Source: JAHIQC01 sp964565645 (GTDB lineage Bacteria > Actinomycetota > Coriobacteriia > Anaerosomatales > JAHIQC01). Taken from it: a stretch of DNA of 64,000 nt. Of the stretch, positions 10,301-18,670 are shown piece after piece. A program made the translations under genes and the position numbers. The notes below the pieces were generated by a model, which was not told the origin of the DNA, searched no databases, and saw only the letters and a list, made by a program, of their open reading frames with translations. The stretch's first letter is position 1; each line of letters starts with the position of its first letter. The stretch covers positions 137,067-201,066 of the forward strand of contig CAZMFQ010000004.1 of the NCBI GenBank assembly GCA_964565645.1, given 5' to 3'.

Positions 10301-11771
10301 AGAGCGTGCGCCACTTCTCGGTCGCATTGCTCGCGATCCATGAGTCGTCGAGCACCTCGCCGCCGTACTGGTTCGGCACACCCGTGTGCGGGACCACGAC
10401 CGGTGCCGCCGAATCGATGCGGACCCACTCCTCGGTCAGACCCTCGATCTTGCCCGTCGAGCTTTCGGACCAGTAGCGGATCCGGGTGCGGCCCTCGGCC
10501 GAGACGCTGAACGGCGTCGAGTAGGTCTGCGCCGCGCCCTCGCCGATGCGATAGTAGGTCGCCGCCACGCCGTCGGCGCACGTGGCTGAGAGCGTGACGC
10601 TCACAGGCCCCGCACTCCAGCCCTCCGGGATGTTCGAGGTGGTCACCGGCGCCTGGTCCTCGACGATGCGACCGACGCTCAGGTCCGCCGAGGAGTCGGT
10701 CCACACGATGTTGTCGCCGGAGATGCGCACCGTGCCCGTGGCGGCGTCCGAGGGCAGCTGCCAGACGTTGTTCACGCCGGAGTTGAGGTCCGCGAGGTAC
10801 TTACGCCCCGTCTGGGCGTTGCGCCAGATCGCGCGGTCCCCCCAGATATCGACCGGGTACTCCGGCGCGGTCGAGATCGCGACCGGCGTGCGGGCCTGGG
10901 TGGTCGCGTCATAGACCACGGCATCTTCCCAGGTGCCGTAGAACGTGGCATCGCGCTCGCGGCCCAGAACCCGGTCGCCCCAGAGCTTCGGCTCGAAGGG
11001 CTCACCGGCGCGGTTCGGGGTGAACGGCGTCAGGGCCGTGGTGTTGAGGTCGTAGATGTATGCCTTGGCCGGCGCGCTCCACCACGAGGAGCCCGAGCTG
11101 CGGAAGTAGTCGTCGGCATAGAACATCACACGGTCGCCGGAGACTGAGACCCGATGGTCCTTGGGCGACATGTAGTCGCCGGACTGCTTGGGCGAGCTGA
11201 CCTGCGTGATGTCTCGATCGATGATGTCGTAGATGTAGACGTCGGAGCTGTCGCTGTCGGCCTCGTAGTCGCACCAGACCACGCGATCGCCCTCGATGAG
11301 CGGACCCTCGCCCGGGGCGTTCCAGGGCCAGCCGCCGTCCATGTAGGAGGCGCCGGTGATGTGGGTCTCGACGCCGAGGGTCATGTCGTAGACGTAGACC
11401 TCCGGGTAGTAGACGTAGTACGGGATGCCGCCCATCGAGTACTGCGTGCCCTTGCGGCGGTCGAAGAACGTGATGCGGTCGCCGTCGATGCTCGGCCAGA
11501 ACTGCTCGGCCGGATGCGTGGTGATCCGACTCTCCACTCCGGTGGCCAGATCGAACAGGTAGATGTCTCGGTTGCCATTGCGCAGCGAGTCGTAGACCAC
11601 GTGATCGCCGTCGATGGCGATATGTGCGCGGTCGTACGTATCGTTGGTGAGCTTCTCGGTGGTCACGGAAACCGCCATCGCCGAGGAAGGCGATGCGAGA
11701 ACCCCCGAAATGATCGCCAGAAGACACGCGCAAAGAAGCGCGCGCGAAGCGTGCCGGACGCCACTGCCCAT
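7386..11771 (-). CDS. Large exported multihaem cytochrome with N-terminal beta-propeller and Ig-like domains
   Basis: 1461 residues. I chose ATG 11771, which has GAGGGG 6 nt upstream, over GTG 11786. A signal peptide occupies ~1-35. Residues ~40-385 carry repeated TolB/WD40-like blades with DGDHVVY and GDRI strands. Residues ~385-810 hold OmpL47/Ig-like repeats (YYRI, YYKT and WYRV motifs followed by IRYWS-type strands). A haem region from ~828 contains seventeen CX2CH, two CX4CH and one CX3CH motif, interrupted at ~1325-1435 by the jelly-roll-like module shared with its paralogues. It ends in a final CRSCH. Likely a surface-exposed electron carrier or adhesin-cytochrome; the substrate is unknown. 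Confidence 0.9.
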   Translation of the reverse strand: MGSGVRHASRALLCACLLAIISGVLASPSSAMAVSVTTEKLTNDTYDRAHIAIDGDHVVYDSLRNGNRDIYLFDLATGVESRITTHPAEQFWPSIDGDRITFFDRRKGTQYSMGGIPYYVYYPEVYVYDMTLGVETHITGASYMDGGWPWNAPGEGPLIEGDRVVWCDYEADSDSSDVYIYDIIDRDITQVSSPKQSGDYMSPKDHRVSVSGDRVMFYADDYFRSSGSSWWSAPAKAYIYDLNTTALTPFTPNRAGEPFEPKLWGDRVLGRERDATFYGTWEDAVVYDATTQARTPVAISTAPEYPVDIWGDRAIWRNAQTGRKYLADLNSGVNNVWQLPSDAATGTVRISGDNIVWTDSSADLSVGRIVEDQAPVTTSNIPEGWSAGPVSVTLSATCADGVAATYYRIGEGAAQTYSTPFSVSAEGRTRIRYWSESSTGKIEGLTEEWVRIDSAAPVVVPHTGVPNQYGGEVLDDSWIASNATEKWRTLWLKLYLQPEDISGSAVHYRINNGPEVAISGAEPVYFDSATDGSKRVEFWAIDSAGNSSAHQTIYLNFDGANPVTTTTAASAWRAAPFQVSLSATDTTSGLAHTYYKTSTNGSSWDTTSTYTGTPITFDQEGPRFLKYWSVDVAGRVETAKTINVGIDRTAPHTTTDAYQSWNSYGDYFAFYSSDTMSGVASTWYRVNGGPAQQVTLGQDQLVSAEGDNLIEFWSYDAVGNREATQTAHIRVDTGGPTVSSNIPDTWPAEGFTVEIYAEDSGSGVKEIHYQINGRNGAPSQGDTIYTGPFWVPGGEMEVTYWAIDNVGYTSSYQTDGDLWGGMHTSTTDFAVCGSCHSNQLPEEHEYVSNCGTCHSPDYRRHEPAMCVGCHSFPLPGYYTYQPGSPNHSGCESCHAPGWAPPEFLGHQPEQCMSCHAGFWGQERVYEPEMWGYPHTGCESCHGFPVPLTPVQRSVALGEKMCESCHGWGLHPDYWGKHQTTTDMTTCSSCHQSNLVSAHPDCATCHTNPNATVKSAMTNHRTDCAACHAANHPHPAGDVSALANGQRACSVCHSSDIIAEHSKSTSAGHEDPCDTCHASGGPRQAMGGASWDGQCDNAACHGEGTGREVHANYCLACHDQAQADFSVAKTAFPDVAPVDRETACKACHAPGLVGTHPYHQAGANCGAACHPEWGTSLSSATPAYTDPSSGASFGSAESKATQPALLHTIHATSRWPGSLEFASSACASCHAVAACSACHAGAVPATHGEHSSSDQTGNPAWRGRVAHGVTGGDQTQRSSFTDSNQCASAACHDLAGTAAKRPHAVEDYNHAIGGNPDDPTVANTAVTLAGTWRYRASVRYSGGRMSYANLSGAALEASFTGERIEVISDKDPYRGIAEVYIDGALAGTFDGYAPTTRYQAVVFSADVAPGSHTISIRPLGNKSTSSRGTFVVVDAFRVYSDLPGSIAPECRSCHADRTVTHW

Positions 11772-11957
11772 TGCCCTACCCCTCACCGGTTCCCTGAGCC
11801 CCTGCTGCAGGTCGTTCGCCGGGGCCCCAAACCGGCGAATATCGCATGCCGAGGACGGTGTGTCCCTGTCGCGTCCTCGAGCATCTGAACTCTAACCGCC
11901 ACCTCGTCCGTGCGCAAACGAACATCGGTGAACGGCGCAGTACCCACCGGTCGGGCG

Positions 11958-11979
11958 CAGGCCCCGTTTCGGGGGCCTG
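11958..11979 (-). terminator. Hairpin just downstream of the 11986-15675 cytochrome gene
   Basis: CAGGCCCC and GGGGCCTG form an 8-bp perfect stem with a 6-nt loop, starting 7 bp beyond the stop codon on the minus strand. There is no T-run, so it may be a weak terminator or an mRNA 3' stabiliser. The remaining ~180 bp to the 11771 start shows no other element that I recognise. Confidence 0.5.
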
Positions 11980-11985
11980 TCGACC

Positions 11986-14900
11986 CTACCAGTGCGTGAC
12001 CGTTCGATCCGCGTGACAACTCGCACACTCCGGCACGTAGAGCTGCGGCAGTGACGAGTAGACGCGGAACGCATCGACGACCACGAAAGCGCCCCTCGCT
12101 GAAACACTTCTCTGCCCGGTCGGGCGCACTGTGACGGTGTGCGTGCCGGGATCGACATCGGTGCTGAACACCACGACCTGGTAGCGCGTGGTCGGCGCGT
12201 AGCCGTCGAAGGAGCCGACCACGACGCCGTCGACGAGCACCTCGGCCTGCCCACGGTAGGGATCCATGTCGGAGACGATCTCGAGACGCTCACCGGCCAC
12301 CGTGGCCGAAAGCGAGGCGCCCGCGACGTTGGCGTAGCTCATGCGCCCTCCGCTGTAGCGATTGGAAGCACGCCAGCGCCAGGTGCCCGCCACCGAGACG
12401 GCGGTGTTGGTGCCGGCCGGGTCGTCGGGGTTCACGCCGGCGGTGTAGTTGTAGTCCTCGACCGCATCAGGGGCCGAGGCCTTGGAGTCGACGAGGTCGT
12501 GGCAGCCCTGCGAGGCGCACTGCACGGAGTCCGTGTAGGCGGTGCGCTGGGTCTGGTCGCCGCCTGTCACACCGTAGGATACAAGCCCCCGCCATGCGGG
12601 GTTGGCGTCCTGGTCGCTCGCCGAGTGCTCGGCGTGCGTCGAGGGGATCGCGCCGGTGTGGCACGCCGTGCACGCGGCGGTCGCATGGCAGCTCGAACAC
12701 GCGCTCTGGGGAAACGCGAGAGAGGCAGGCCAGCGCGGGTTGGCGTGGATGGTGTGCAGGACCGCAGCCGGCGTGCTCTTGGAGCCCGCGGTCGCGAACG
12801 AGGCGCCCGAGACCGGATCGGTATACAGCGGTGTGGCCGAGGAGAGCGAGTTGCCCCAACCGGGATGGCAGGCCGTACCGCAGTTCGCACCGATCTGGTG
12901 GTACGGGTGCGTGCCCACGAGTCCCGGAGCGTGGCAGGCCTTGCAGGCGCTGTCGCGGTTCACGTCGTCGACGGCCGGGAACGCGGTCTTTGCGACCGAG
13001 AAGTCGGGCTGGGAGACATCGTGGCACGCGAAGCAGTAGTTGGTGTGCACCCGGCGGGCGGTATCGGCCTGCGAGTGGCAACCGTCCGTGTCGCACGTCC
13101 GGTCCCAGGCGCCGACGATGGAGTCGCGCGCCCCTCCGGGGGCGTGGCACGCGTCGCACGCGTCGGCCGCGCTCGAGGACGTGGACTTGAGGTGCTCGAG
13201 GGTGAGATTCGTGTGGCACACCGAGCACTGCGGACCCGCGGGCTGCGCGCTCGCGGACAGATCGGGCTCCTCGTGATGGGGATCTCCCTGCCCGTGGCAT
13301 GCGTAGCAGCTGGTGTCGTGGTTGGCGATGGCGGTCTTGACCGCGCTGTCCTCGTTCACGTGGCAGCTCGCGCACTGGTTCTTGAACGGCGAGTCCGCCG
13401 GGTACTTCGCGTGCTCCGTGACGAGGTTGAGATCGTGGCACGGGGAGCACTCCGTCAACTCGCTTTCATGGGCCGTCGCCGGAGATGTCTCATGCCGAGG
13501 AATCTGCGTCCAGTCGGGATTGGTATGGCACCACACGCAGTTCGAGACACTCGAGGCCGGATGCGTGTATGACGACCCGTGACAGTCGTAGCACGGGCCG
13601 AGCGGTGCGTAGCGGTTGGACTCATGTGGGTCGTAGAGCGGGTCGTCGGCATGGCAGCCACTGCAGTTCGTGAACGGGTGAGCGCCGGGGTAGACGGGGT
13701 GGCATGCCGTGCAACTGCCGGAGTCGGACATGGCCGGCAGTGCGACCACGGTGAAGGACCACGAGAGGCTCTTGGTGTTGCCCGCGGCGTCCCAGACGTC
13801 GGCGACCACGTTGTGCGTGCTGTTGTTGGCGAAGTCCGAAGTAGGAGTGAACCTGAAGATGGCCTGGTCCACCGGACCGTCGAACACCGTCACCCCGTCG
13901 AGCCTGAAGTGAAGATGCTGCTGCCCGGGAGCGTTGTCGTCGACCATCACCCCGATCTGCGGTCGCGGCACGTGCGCCGGAGCCGCGACGGTCGGGTACT
14001 CGCCTGTCAGTGTCGGCAAGATCTGTGTCTGGAAAGACCACGTGTCTTCCGTGACCACACCGGCATTGCTCAGCACGACCACCCTCACCGTGTGCGGCCC
14101 ATCGAGGTTCGTGAAGTAGGCGGGATTCACCGTCACGAAGTGAGTCGTCCCGGAGTACACGTTCGATGTGTGGGCCACCCGCGTGCCATCGATGTACACG
14201 AAGATGTTGGTCCGGGTGACCGCACTCGGGCTTGCCACGGTGAACCTCATGGTCGGGTAGCTCGTCACCGTGGAGCCTGCTGCGGGGGTCCGACTCGAGA
14301 ATGTCGCCTGGCTTCCGGCCGCGTACTTGATGGCGAACGACCACTCGTACGTCGCCATACCTCCGCCAAGGATGTCGGCCTCGAGCCGCACGGTGTGCGA
14401 GCCTTCGAGCAAGAGCCCGCTCTGGGCGGAGATCGTCGCCGAGGTCCAATCGTCGACGACCCAGATCGCCTCGCAATCGGGGTCTTCAAGATGGCCGACC
14501 CAGTCGACAGTGGCCGCAACCGGCACACCGTCGATCCACATCCGAGCGGGACTGAGGATCTCGGCCCCCGCGTCAAGGAACACACTGACCTGACCCGGGG
14601 ACCCGGTGATCGTCGTACCTGCCGAGGGCGAGACCGATGTGAACAGCACCGCGTCGTTGAACTCCCAACTCAGAGTCGACGTGTTGCCTACGGCGTCGGT
14701 CACGGTCGCCGTCGCCACGTGGTTCACTCCCGACGCGAGGTCGAACGTGGGCGTCCACCTGAACGCGCCCTGATTCGTTTGAGCGTTGTAGACCTCGGTC
14801 CCGTCCAACACAAGCCTGACGCCGAGTTGCCCGGGCGTGTTGTCGGCGATAGTCAGGCCGATCTGCGGCCGGGGACCTGCGTACGAAAGACCACCGGCCG

Positions 14901-15675
14901 GAACAGGTGCGGAAAGCGTCGGTTTGATCTGAGTGTTGAACGTCCAGATGCTGTCGGTATACCGTCCGACATTGTCCAGAACCTCCAGGCGCGCGGTATG
15001 CGTGCCCTCGCTCGATGCGATCGTCGGCGTGTAGGCATACACACTGCCGCCGCCGCCCGCCACACTGAACGTCGTCTGCGCCACGCCATCCAGGTAGAAC
15101 TTGACAGCTCCAAGCGGGCGGCCACTCGCGGGACCTACCCACGACTGCAGCGGGGCGGGCGCCGTGATAGACGCGCCGGGGGCGGGACTGCGGGACCAGA
15201 AGGTCGCTGCGGTATCGGGTGTGTAGGCGATCGTGAACGTCCAGGAGTAGGTCGATGTTCCCGAGGACTGGGTCCTCACGGTCACCTCGACGGTGTAGGT
15301 GCCCTCGCGAAGACTCGACGGCGTGGAGACCGTCGCAGCCGTCCAATCGCTGACGACCCAGTTCTCCTCGCAATCGGGGTCTGCCCAGTAGCCGGGATAG
15401 TCCAACGTCACGGGCACGGGTGTGCCGTTGATGGTCATCGTCGTGGTGCCGAGGATCATAGACGTGTCGTCGGCGTACACGCTCACGTATGCCGGGCTGC
15501 CCGGCACGGTCGTATCGGCCGCCGGTGTGACCGCCGTGAAGGTGGTGGCAGCGAGAGCACGGCCGGGCGATGCGAGGAGTATGCCGCAGCACGTGGCGAC
15601 GCCGGCCGCGACGAGCGCGACACGCAGCAGAGCCACGCGCCCGCACGGTCCTCTATCGGTCCTGCCCGAACCCAT
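11986..15675 (-). CDS. Exported multihaem cytochrome with duplicated Ig-like N-terminal half
   Basis: 1229 residues. ATG 15675 is preceded by GGAGGTGA with 6-nt spacing. A signal peptide spans ~1-42. Residues ~43-650 hold two copies of a ~305-residue three-domain beta unit; the copies share motifs such as DPDCE followed by WVV-DW-AT. From ~653 the haem region has fourteen CX2CH, three CX4CH/CX3CH variants and the jelly-roll-like module at ~1110-1210. It ends in CASCHADRTVTHW, almost identical to the end of its paralogue. It is the first gene of a minus-strand pair with 7386-11771. Role inferred: extracellular electron transfer, perhaps with binding to surface polymers or minerals. Confidence 0.9.
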   Translation of the reverse strand: MGSGRTDRGPCGRVALLRVALVAAGVATCCGILLASPGRALAATTFTAVTPAADTTVPGSPAYVSVYADDTSMILGTTTMTINGTPVPVTLDYPGYWADPDCEENWVVSDWTAATVSTPSSLREGTYTVEVTVRTQSSGTSTYSWTFTIAYTPDTAATFWSRSPAPGASITAPAPLQSWVGPASGRPLGAVKFYLDGVAQTTFSVAGGGGSVYAYTPTIASSEGTHTARLEVLDNVGRYTDSIWTFNTQIKPTLSAPVPAGGLSYAGPRPQIGLTIADNTPGQLGVRLVLDGTEVYNAQTNQGAFRWTPTFDLASGVNHVATATVTDAVGNTSTLSWEFNDAVLFTSVSPSAGTTITGSPGQVSVFLDAGAEILSPARMWIDGVPVAATVDWVGHLEDPDCEAIWVVDDWTSATISAQSGLLLEGSHTVRLEADILGGGMATYEWSFAIKYAAGSQATFSSRTPAAGSTVTSYPTMRFTVASPSAVTRTNIFVYIDGTRVAHTSNVYSGTTHFVTVNPAYFTNLDGPHTVRVVVLSNAGVVTEDTWSFQTQILPTLTGEYPTVAAPAHVPRPQIGVMVDDNAPGQQHLHFRLDGVTVFDGPVDQAIFRFTPTSDFANNSTHNVVADVWDAAGNTKSLSWSFTVVALPAMSDSGSCTACHPVYPGAHPFTNCSGCHADDPLYDPHESNRYAPLGPCYDCHGSSYTHPASSVSNCVWCHTNPDWTQIPRHETSPATAHESELTECSPCHDLNLVTEHAKYPADSPFKNQCASCHVNEDSAVKTAIANHDTSCYACHGQGDPHHEEPDLSASAQPAGPQCSVCHTNLTLEHLKSTSSSAADACDACHAPGGARDSIVGAWDRTCDTDGCHSQADTARRVHTNYCFACHDVSQPDFSVAKTAFPAVDDVNRDSACKACHAPGLVGTHPYHQIGANCGTACHPGWGNSLSSATPLYTDPVSGASFATAGSKSTPAAVLHTIHANPRWPASLAFPQSACSSCHATAACTACHTGAIPSTHAEHSASDQDANPAWRGLVSYGVTGGDQTQRTAYTDSVQCASQGCHDLVDSKASAPDAVEDYNYTAGVNPDDPAGTNTAVSVAGTWRWRASNRYSGGRMSYANVAGASLSATVAGERLEIVSDMDPYRGQAEVLVDGVVVGSFDGYAPTTRYQVVVFSTDVDPGTHTVTVRPTGQRSVSARGAFVVVDAFRVYSSLPQLYVPECASCHADRTVTHW

Positions 15676-15719
15676 GCCCGCTCACCTCCGCCGACTCGCC
15701 CGTCGGCCGCCACCCGGTC

Positions 15720-16976
15720 CTACTTCGTCGCCGCCGCCTGCGGCTGCTCGTCATGCGCCTTGAGCACCTTGTCGTATCGGTCGAGCGCCAACAGCCGCGA
15801 CGAGTCGACCGACCCGCCCCACTGCCAGCCGTCGGTCTCGTCGAGATATGCGAAACAATCGCCCAGGAGCTTTGCGTCGATGCGCTGCTCGGGCCTCATG
15901 CCGCCGAGCATCAGCTCGAACGTGGCCAGGTCGGGCATGATGCGCTGGGCCGCGACGGTGGTCTCCTGCGAGCGGAAGTAGCCGTTCCACGAGTCCATGA
16001 GCACCTGGTCGAGTTCGGCCACAGGCATCTGCTCGGCGAGCTTGTTGCCCTGGTAGTGGGCTTCGAGGAAGGCGTCGACCACGTCGGGCCGCTCCTCGAG
16101 TACGCTGCGTTCGACCGTGAGGATCGTGTAGTTGGGCGTGTAGCCCACGTCGGTGAAGTCGCTCACGACGTGCGAGCCGGTCCGCAGGAAGCGGTCCTTG
16201 ACGATCGAGAGCACCACGACCGCGTCGTACTTCCCGTCGAGGTAGCCGTTGAGATCGTCGGCGCTGGCGCCCGTCGAGAAGCGAATATCGCCTTCCCCGT
16301 CGCCGAGCTTCAGGCCCTCCTGTTCGGCCGCCGCGCGCATGAGCACGATCCGCGCGGGGTTGTTCTCGAGCCCGGCGACCGTACGGCCCGCCAGGTCGGC
16401 GACCGACTGGATCTCGGGGTCCTTGGTGATCAGCGTGTATCCGGCGCCCGCCGTGCTGCCCGCAAGCGCCACATACTGCAGGCCGCCGGCGCCACCCTGG
16501 TTGTCGTTGGTGCGGCAGTAATCGGTGAACACCGCGTACGGCATGTACACGAACGCCCACTTCGAGCGCTGCAGCGCGTGGAACGTGCGGGCGGGGATCT
16601 CGATCTTCTCGATCGCGGGCTTCACTCCGACCTTCGCGAGCTCCTTGGTGTACAGGCCGCTCTTCTCCTCGCCAAGCAGAAGCTGCGGGGACTGCGACGG
16701 GCTCATGATCAGGCAGACCGGCCAGGTCTCGTCCTCAAGGGTCCAGTCGCGGGTGGTGTCGTAGCCGGTGTCCGGATCGACGTAGGTCGGCAGCGTCGGA
16801 TCGAGCTCGTAGGCGGAGTCCGGCAGCGCGTTCGCGTCGCGCCCCGCCGAGGAGTCGCTTCCCTCATCGCTCGTGGCCGAGGTGCAGCCGGTGATGACGA
16901 CCGCACTCAGGAGCGCGGCGCACATCAGTGCGCGCAGCACCCGCGTGCCGCCCAAAGAGCCTTTCCGTACCGTCAC
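15720..16976 (-). CDS. Periplasmic-binding-protein-type lipoprotein (PhnD/SsuA/NMT1-like)
   Basis: About 418 residues from GTG 16976 (AGAAGG 5 nt upstream); GTG 16982 is the alternative. The N-terminus has a basic patch, a hydrophobic stretch and a lipobox ending ITGC (~27-30), so the mature protein is a lipid-anchored lipoprotein. The body resembles class II solute-binding proteins for sulfonate, nitrate or phosphonate ABC importers (SVADLAGRTVAG, an NNPARIVLM helix, DAVVVLS, then a C-terminal helix pair). No permease or ATPase is adjacent. Instead it sits between two cytochrome genes, suggesting a ligand sensor or an orphan binding protein for the redox cluster. Confidence 0.8.
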   Translation of the reverse strand: MTVRKGSLGGTRVLRALMCAALLSAVVITGCTSATSDEGSDSSAGRDANALPDSAYELDPTLPTYVDPDTGYDTTRDWTLEDETWPVCLIMSPSQSPQLLLGEEKSGLYTKELAKVGVKPAIEKIEIPARTFHALQRSKWAFVYMPYAVFTDYCRTNDNQGGAGGLQYVALAGSTAGAGYTLITKDPEIQSVADLAGRTVAGLENNPARIVLMRAAAEQEGLKLGDGEGDIRFSTGASADDLNGYLDGKYDAVVVLSIVKDRFLRTGSHVVSDFTDVGYTPNYTILTVERSVLEERPDVVDAFLEAHYQGNKLAEQMPVAELDQVLMDSWNGYFRSQETTVAAQRIMPDLATFELMLGGMRPEQRIDAKLLGDCFAYLDETDGWQWGGSVDSSRLLALDRYDKVLKAHDEQPQAAATK

Positions 16977-17027
16977 TCGCACCTTCTACCATCCGATCTT
17001 GTCTTGGGCCGGGATGCCGGCTCATCG

Positions 17028-18413
17028 TCAGTGCGTCGCGATCCGATCCGCGTGACAACTCGAGCAGGCGGGCACGACCGTCTCGGGCAACTCCTCGTAG
17101 ACCCGGAACCCGTCGATGACCACGAACGTACCGCGCGCCGAGGAGCTCTTGGCGCCCGTCGGGTACACGGTGATGGTGTGCTCGCCGGCGGGCAGGTCAG
17201 CGCTGAACACGACCGCCTGGACGACCGAGGTCGGCGCATACGTATCGATGGTCCCGTAGGAGACGCCGTCGATCCATACCGTCGCCGTACCGCGGTAGGG
17301 GTCGCGCTCGGAGACGATCTCGATGCGCTCGCCCGCAAACGTCGCGCTCAGACTCGTCCCCGCCGTGTTCGCGTAGCTCATGCGTCCACCTGAGTAGCGG
17401 CTCGACGCACGGTAGCGCCACAAGCCGGTCGCGGTGATCGCCGCGTTCACCGCGCTCGGATCGTCGGGGTCGCCGCCGGCCGCGTGGTTGTAGTCCTCGA
17501 TATCCCTGGATGTCGTCGCCGCCGAACGGGCGATGTCATGGCAGCCCGCCGAGGAGCATTGCACCGAGTCCACGAACGCCGTGTGCTGGCTCTGGTCGCC
17601 GTCGACCACGCCGTAGCCGACAAGACCCGACCACGCCGGGTTCGCGTCCTGGTCCGAGCCCGAGTGGCCTGCGTGGGTCGCCGGGATGGCACCGGTGTGA
17701 CAGGCCCCGCAGGCGGCCGTCGCGTGACAGCTCGCGCACGCGCTCCCGGGTGTGTCGACGCCGGCGGGCCAGCGAGGGTTGGCGTGGATCGTGTGCAGCA
17801 GCGCGGCCGAAGTCTCCTTGGAGCCGGCGGCGGCGAACGAGGCGCCGGAACCGGGATCGGTGTAGAGCGGGGTGGCCGACGCGAGTGAACGACCCCAAGT
17901 GGGATGACACGCCGAACCGCAGTTCGAACCGATCTGATGGTATGGATGCGTGCCCACGAGCCCGGGAGCGTGACATGCCTTGCAGGCGGTGTCGCGATCG
18001 ACGGGGTCGATCGGCGTGAAACTCACCTTGCTCGTGGCAAAGTCCGGTTGAGAGACGTCATGACACGCGAGGCAGTAGGTCTTGTGCACGGGCGGCGCGT
18101 TCCCACCCACCGCGTGGCATACCGGGTCCGAGCAGGTGCCGTCCCAGTTGCCCGCAAGGATGACGTAGAGATCGTGTGCTCGGTCGTGGCATGTCCGGCA
18201 GCCGGCACCCGCGGTGCTCGCCGTAGGCTTCGTGTGTTCGGGGGCGAGATCGCCGGTGTGGCAGACGGAGCACTGGACCTCGCCGTTGGCGTAGCCGGAA
18301 ACGTCCGCCACATGACTCGCGAAAGCCACAGACGGCGCGCACAGGACACAGGACAGCGCAAGGATCATCGAGGCGCAGCTCAGGTGCGCACGACGAAGGA
18401 GCAGAAACGACAC
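17028..18413 (-). CDS. Exported decahaem-type c cytochrome, shortest paralogue
   Basis: 461 residues from GTG 18413 (GGAGG 7 nt upstream). The signal peptide is ~1-32. I count seven CX2CH motifs, one CX3CH (CGSACH) and two CX4CH (CSDPVCH, CSSAGCH), about ten possible haems. The jelly-roll-like module lies at ~335-440, followed by a terminal CSSCHADR. It contains essentially only the C-terminal half of the two larger paralogues and so defines the minimal shared unit. It is probably the first gene of the 15.7-18.4 kb minus-strand pair, with the promoter in 18414-18670. Confidence 0.88.
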   Translation of the reverse strand: MSFLLLRRAHLSCASMILALSCVLCAPSVAFASHVADVSGYANGEVQCSVCHTGDLAPEHTKPTASTAGAGCRTCHDRAHDLYVILAGNWDGTCSDPVCHAVGGNAPPVHKTYCLACHDVSQPDFATSKVSFTPIDPVDRDTACKACHAPGLVGTHPYHQIGSNCGSACHPTWGRSLASATPLYTDPGSGASFAAAGSKETSAALLHTIHANPRWPAGVDTPGSACASCHATAACGACHTGAIPATHAGHSGSDQDANPAWSGLVGYGVVDGDQSQHTAFVDSVQCSSAGCHDIARSAATTSRDIEDYNHAAGGDPDDPSAVNAAITATGLWRYRASSRYSGGRMSYANTAGTSLSATFAGERIEIVSERDPYRGTATVWIDGVSYGTIDTYAPTSVVQAVVFSADLPAGEHTITVYPTGAKSSSARGTFVVIDGFRVYEELPETVVPACSSCHADRIATH

Positions 18414-18670
18414 CAGCAGGCCTCCCAGTCACAGTTCCGGCAAACCGTGAGAGGTCACACGCCCCAGGTTGTGCCTCACTTCACTAAGTCTACTCTTAGA
18501 AACCACCAACCGAGGGGTATTCGGGACGGGCGGCGGGATTGTGGGGTATGAGCGGCGCATTGGTATTCATGTTCGGTAGCGAACGGGCGCCCCACTTCTC
18601 GCCTCGGCGCATTTCTCGACGCAGAAGCGCGCGGTGGGATGCGCACGACCGACTTGGATACAATCCCCAT

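Noticed and set aside
12139..15981. Plus-strand ORFs of 477 and 800 codons over the 11986-15675 cytochrome
   Set aside because: Both are antisense to a clear multihaem protein with good ribosome-binding site and no low-complexity translation.
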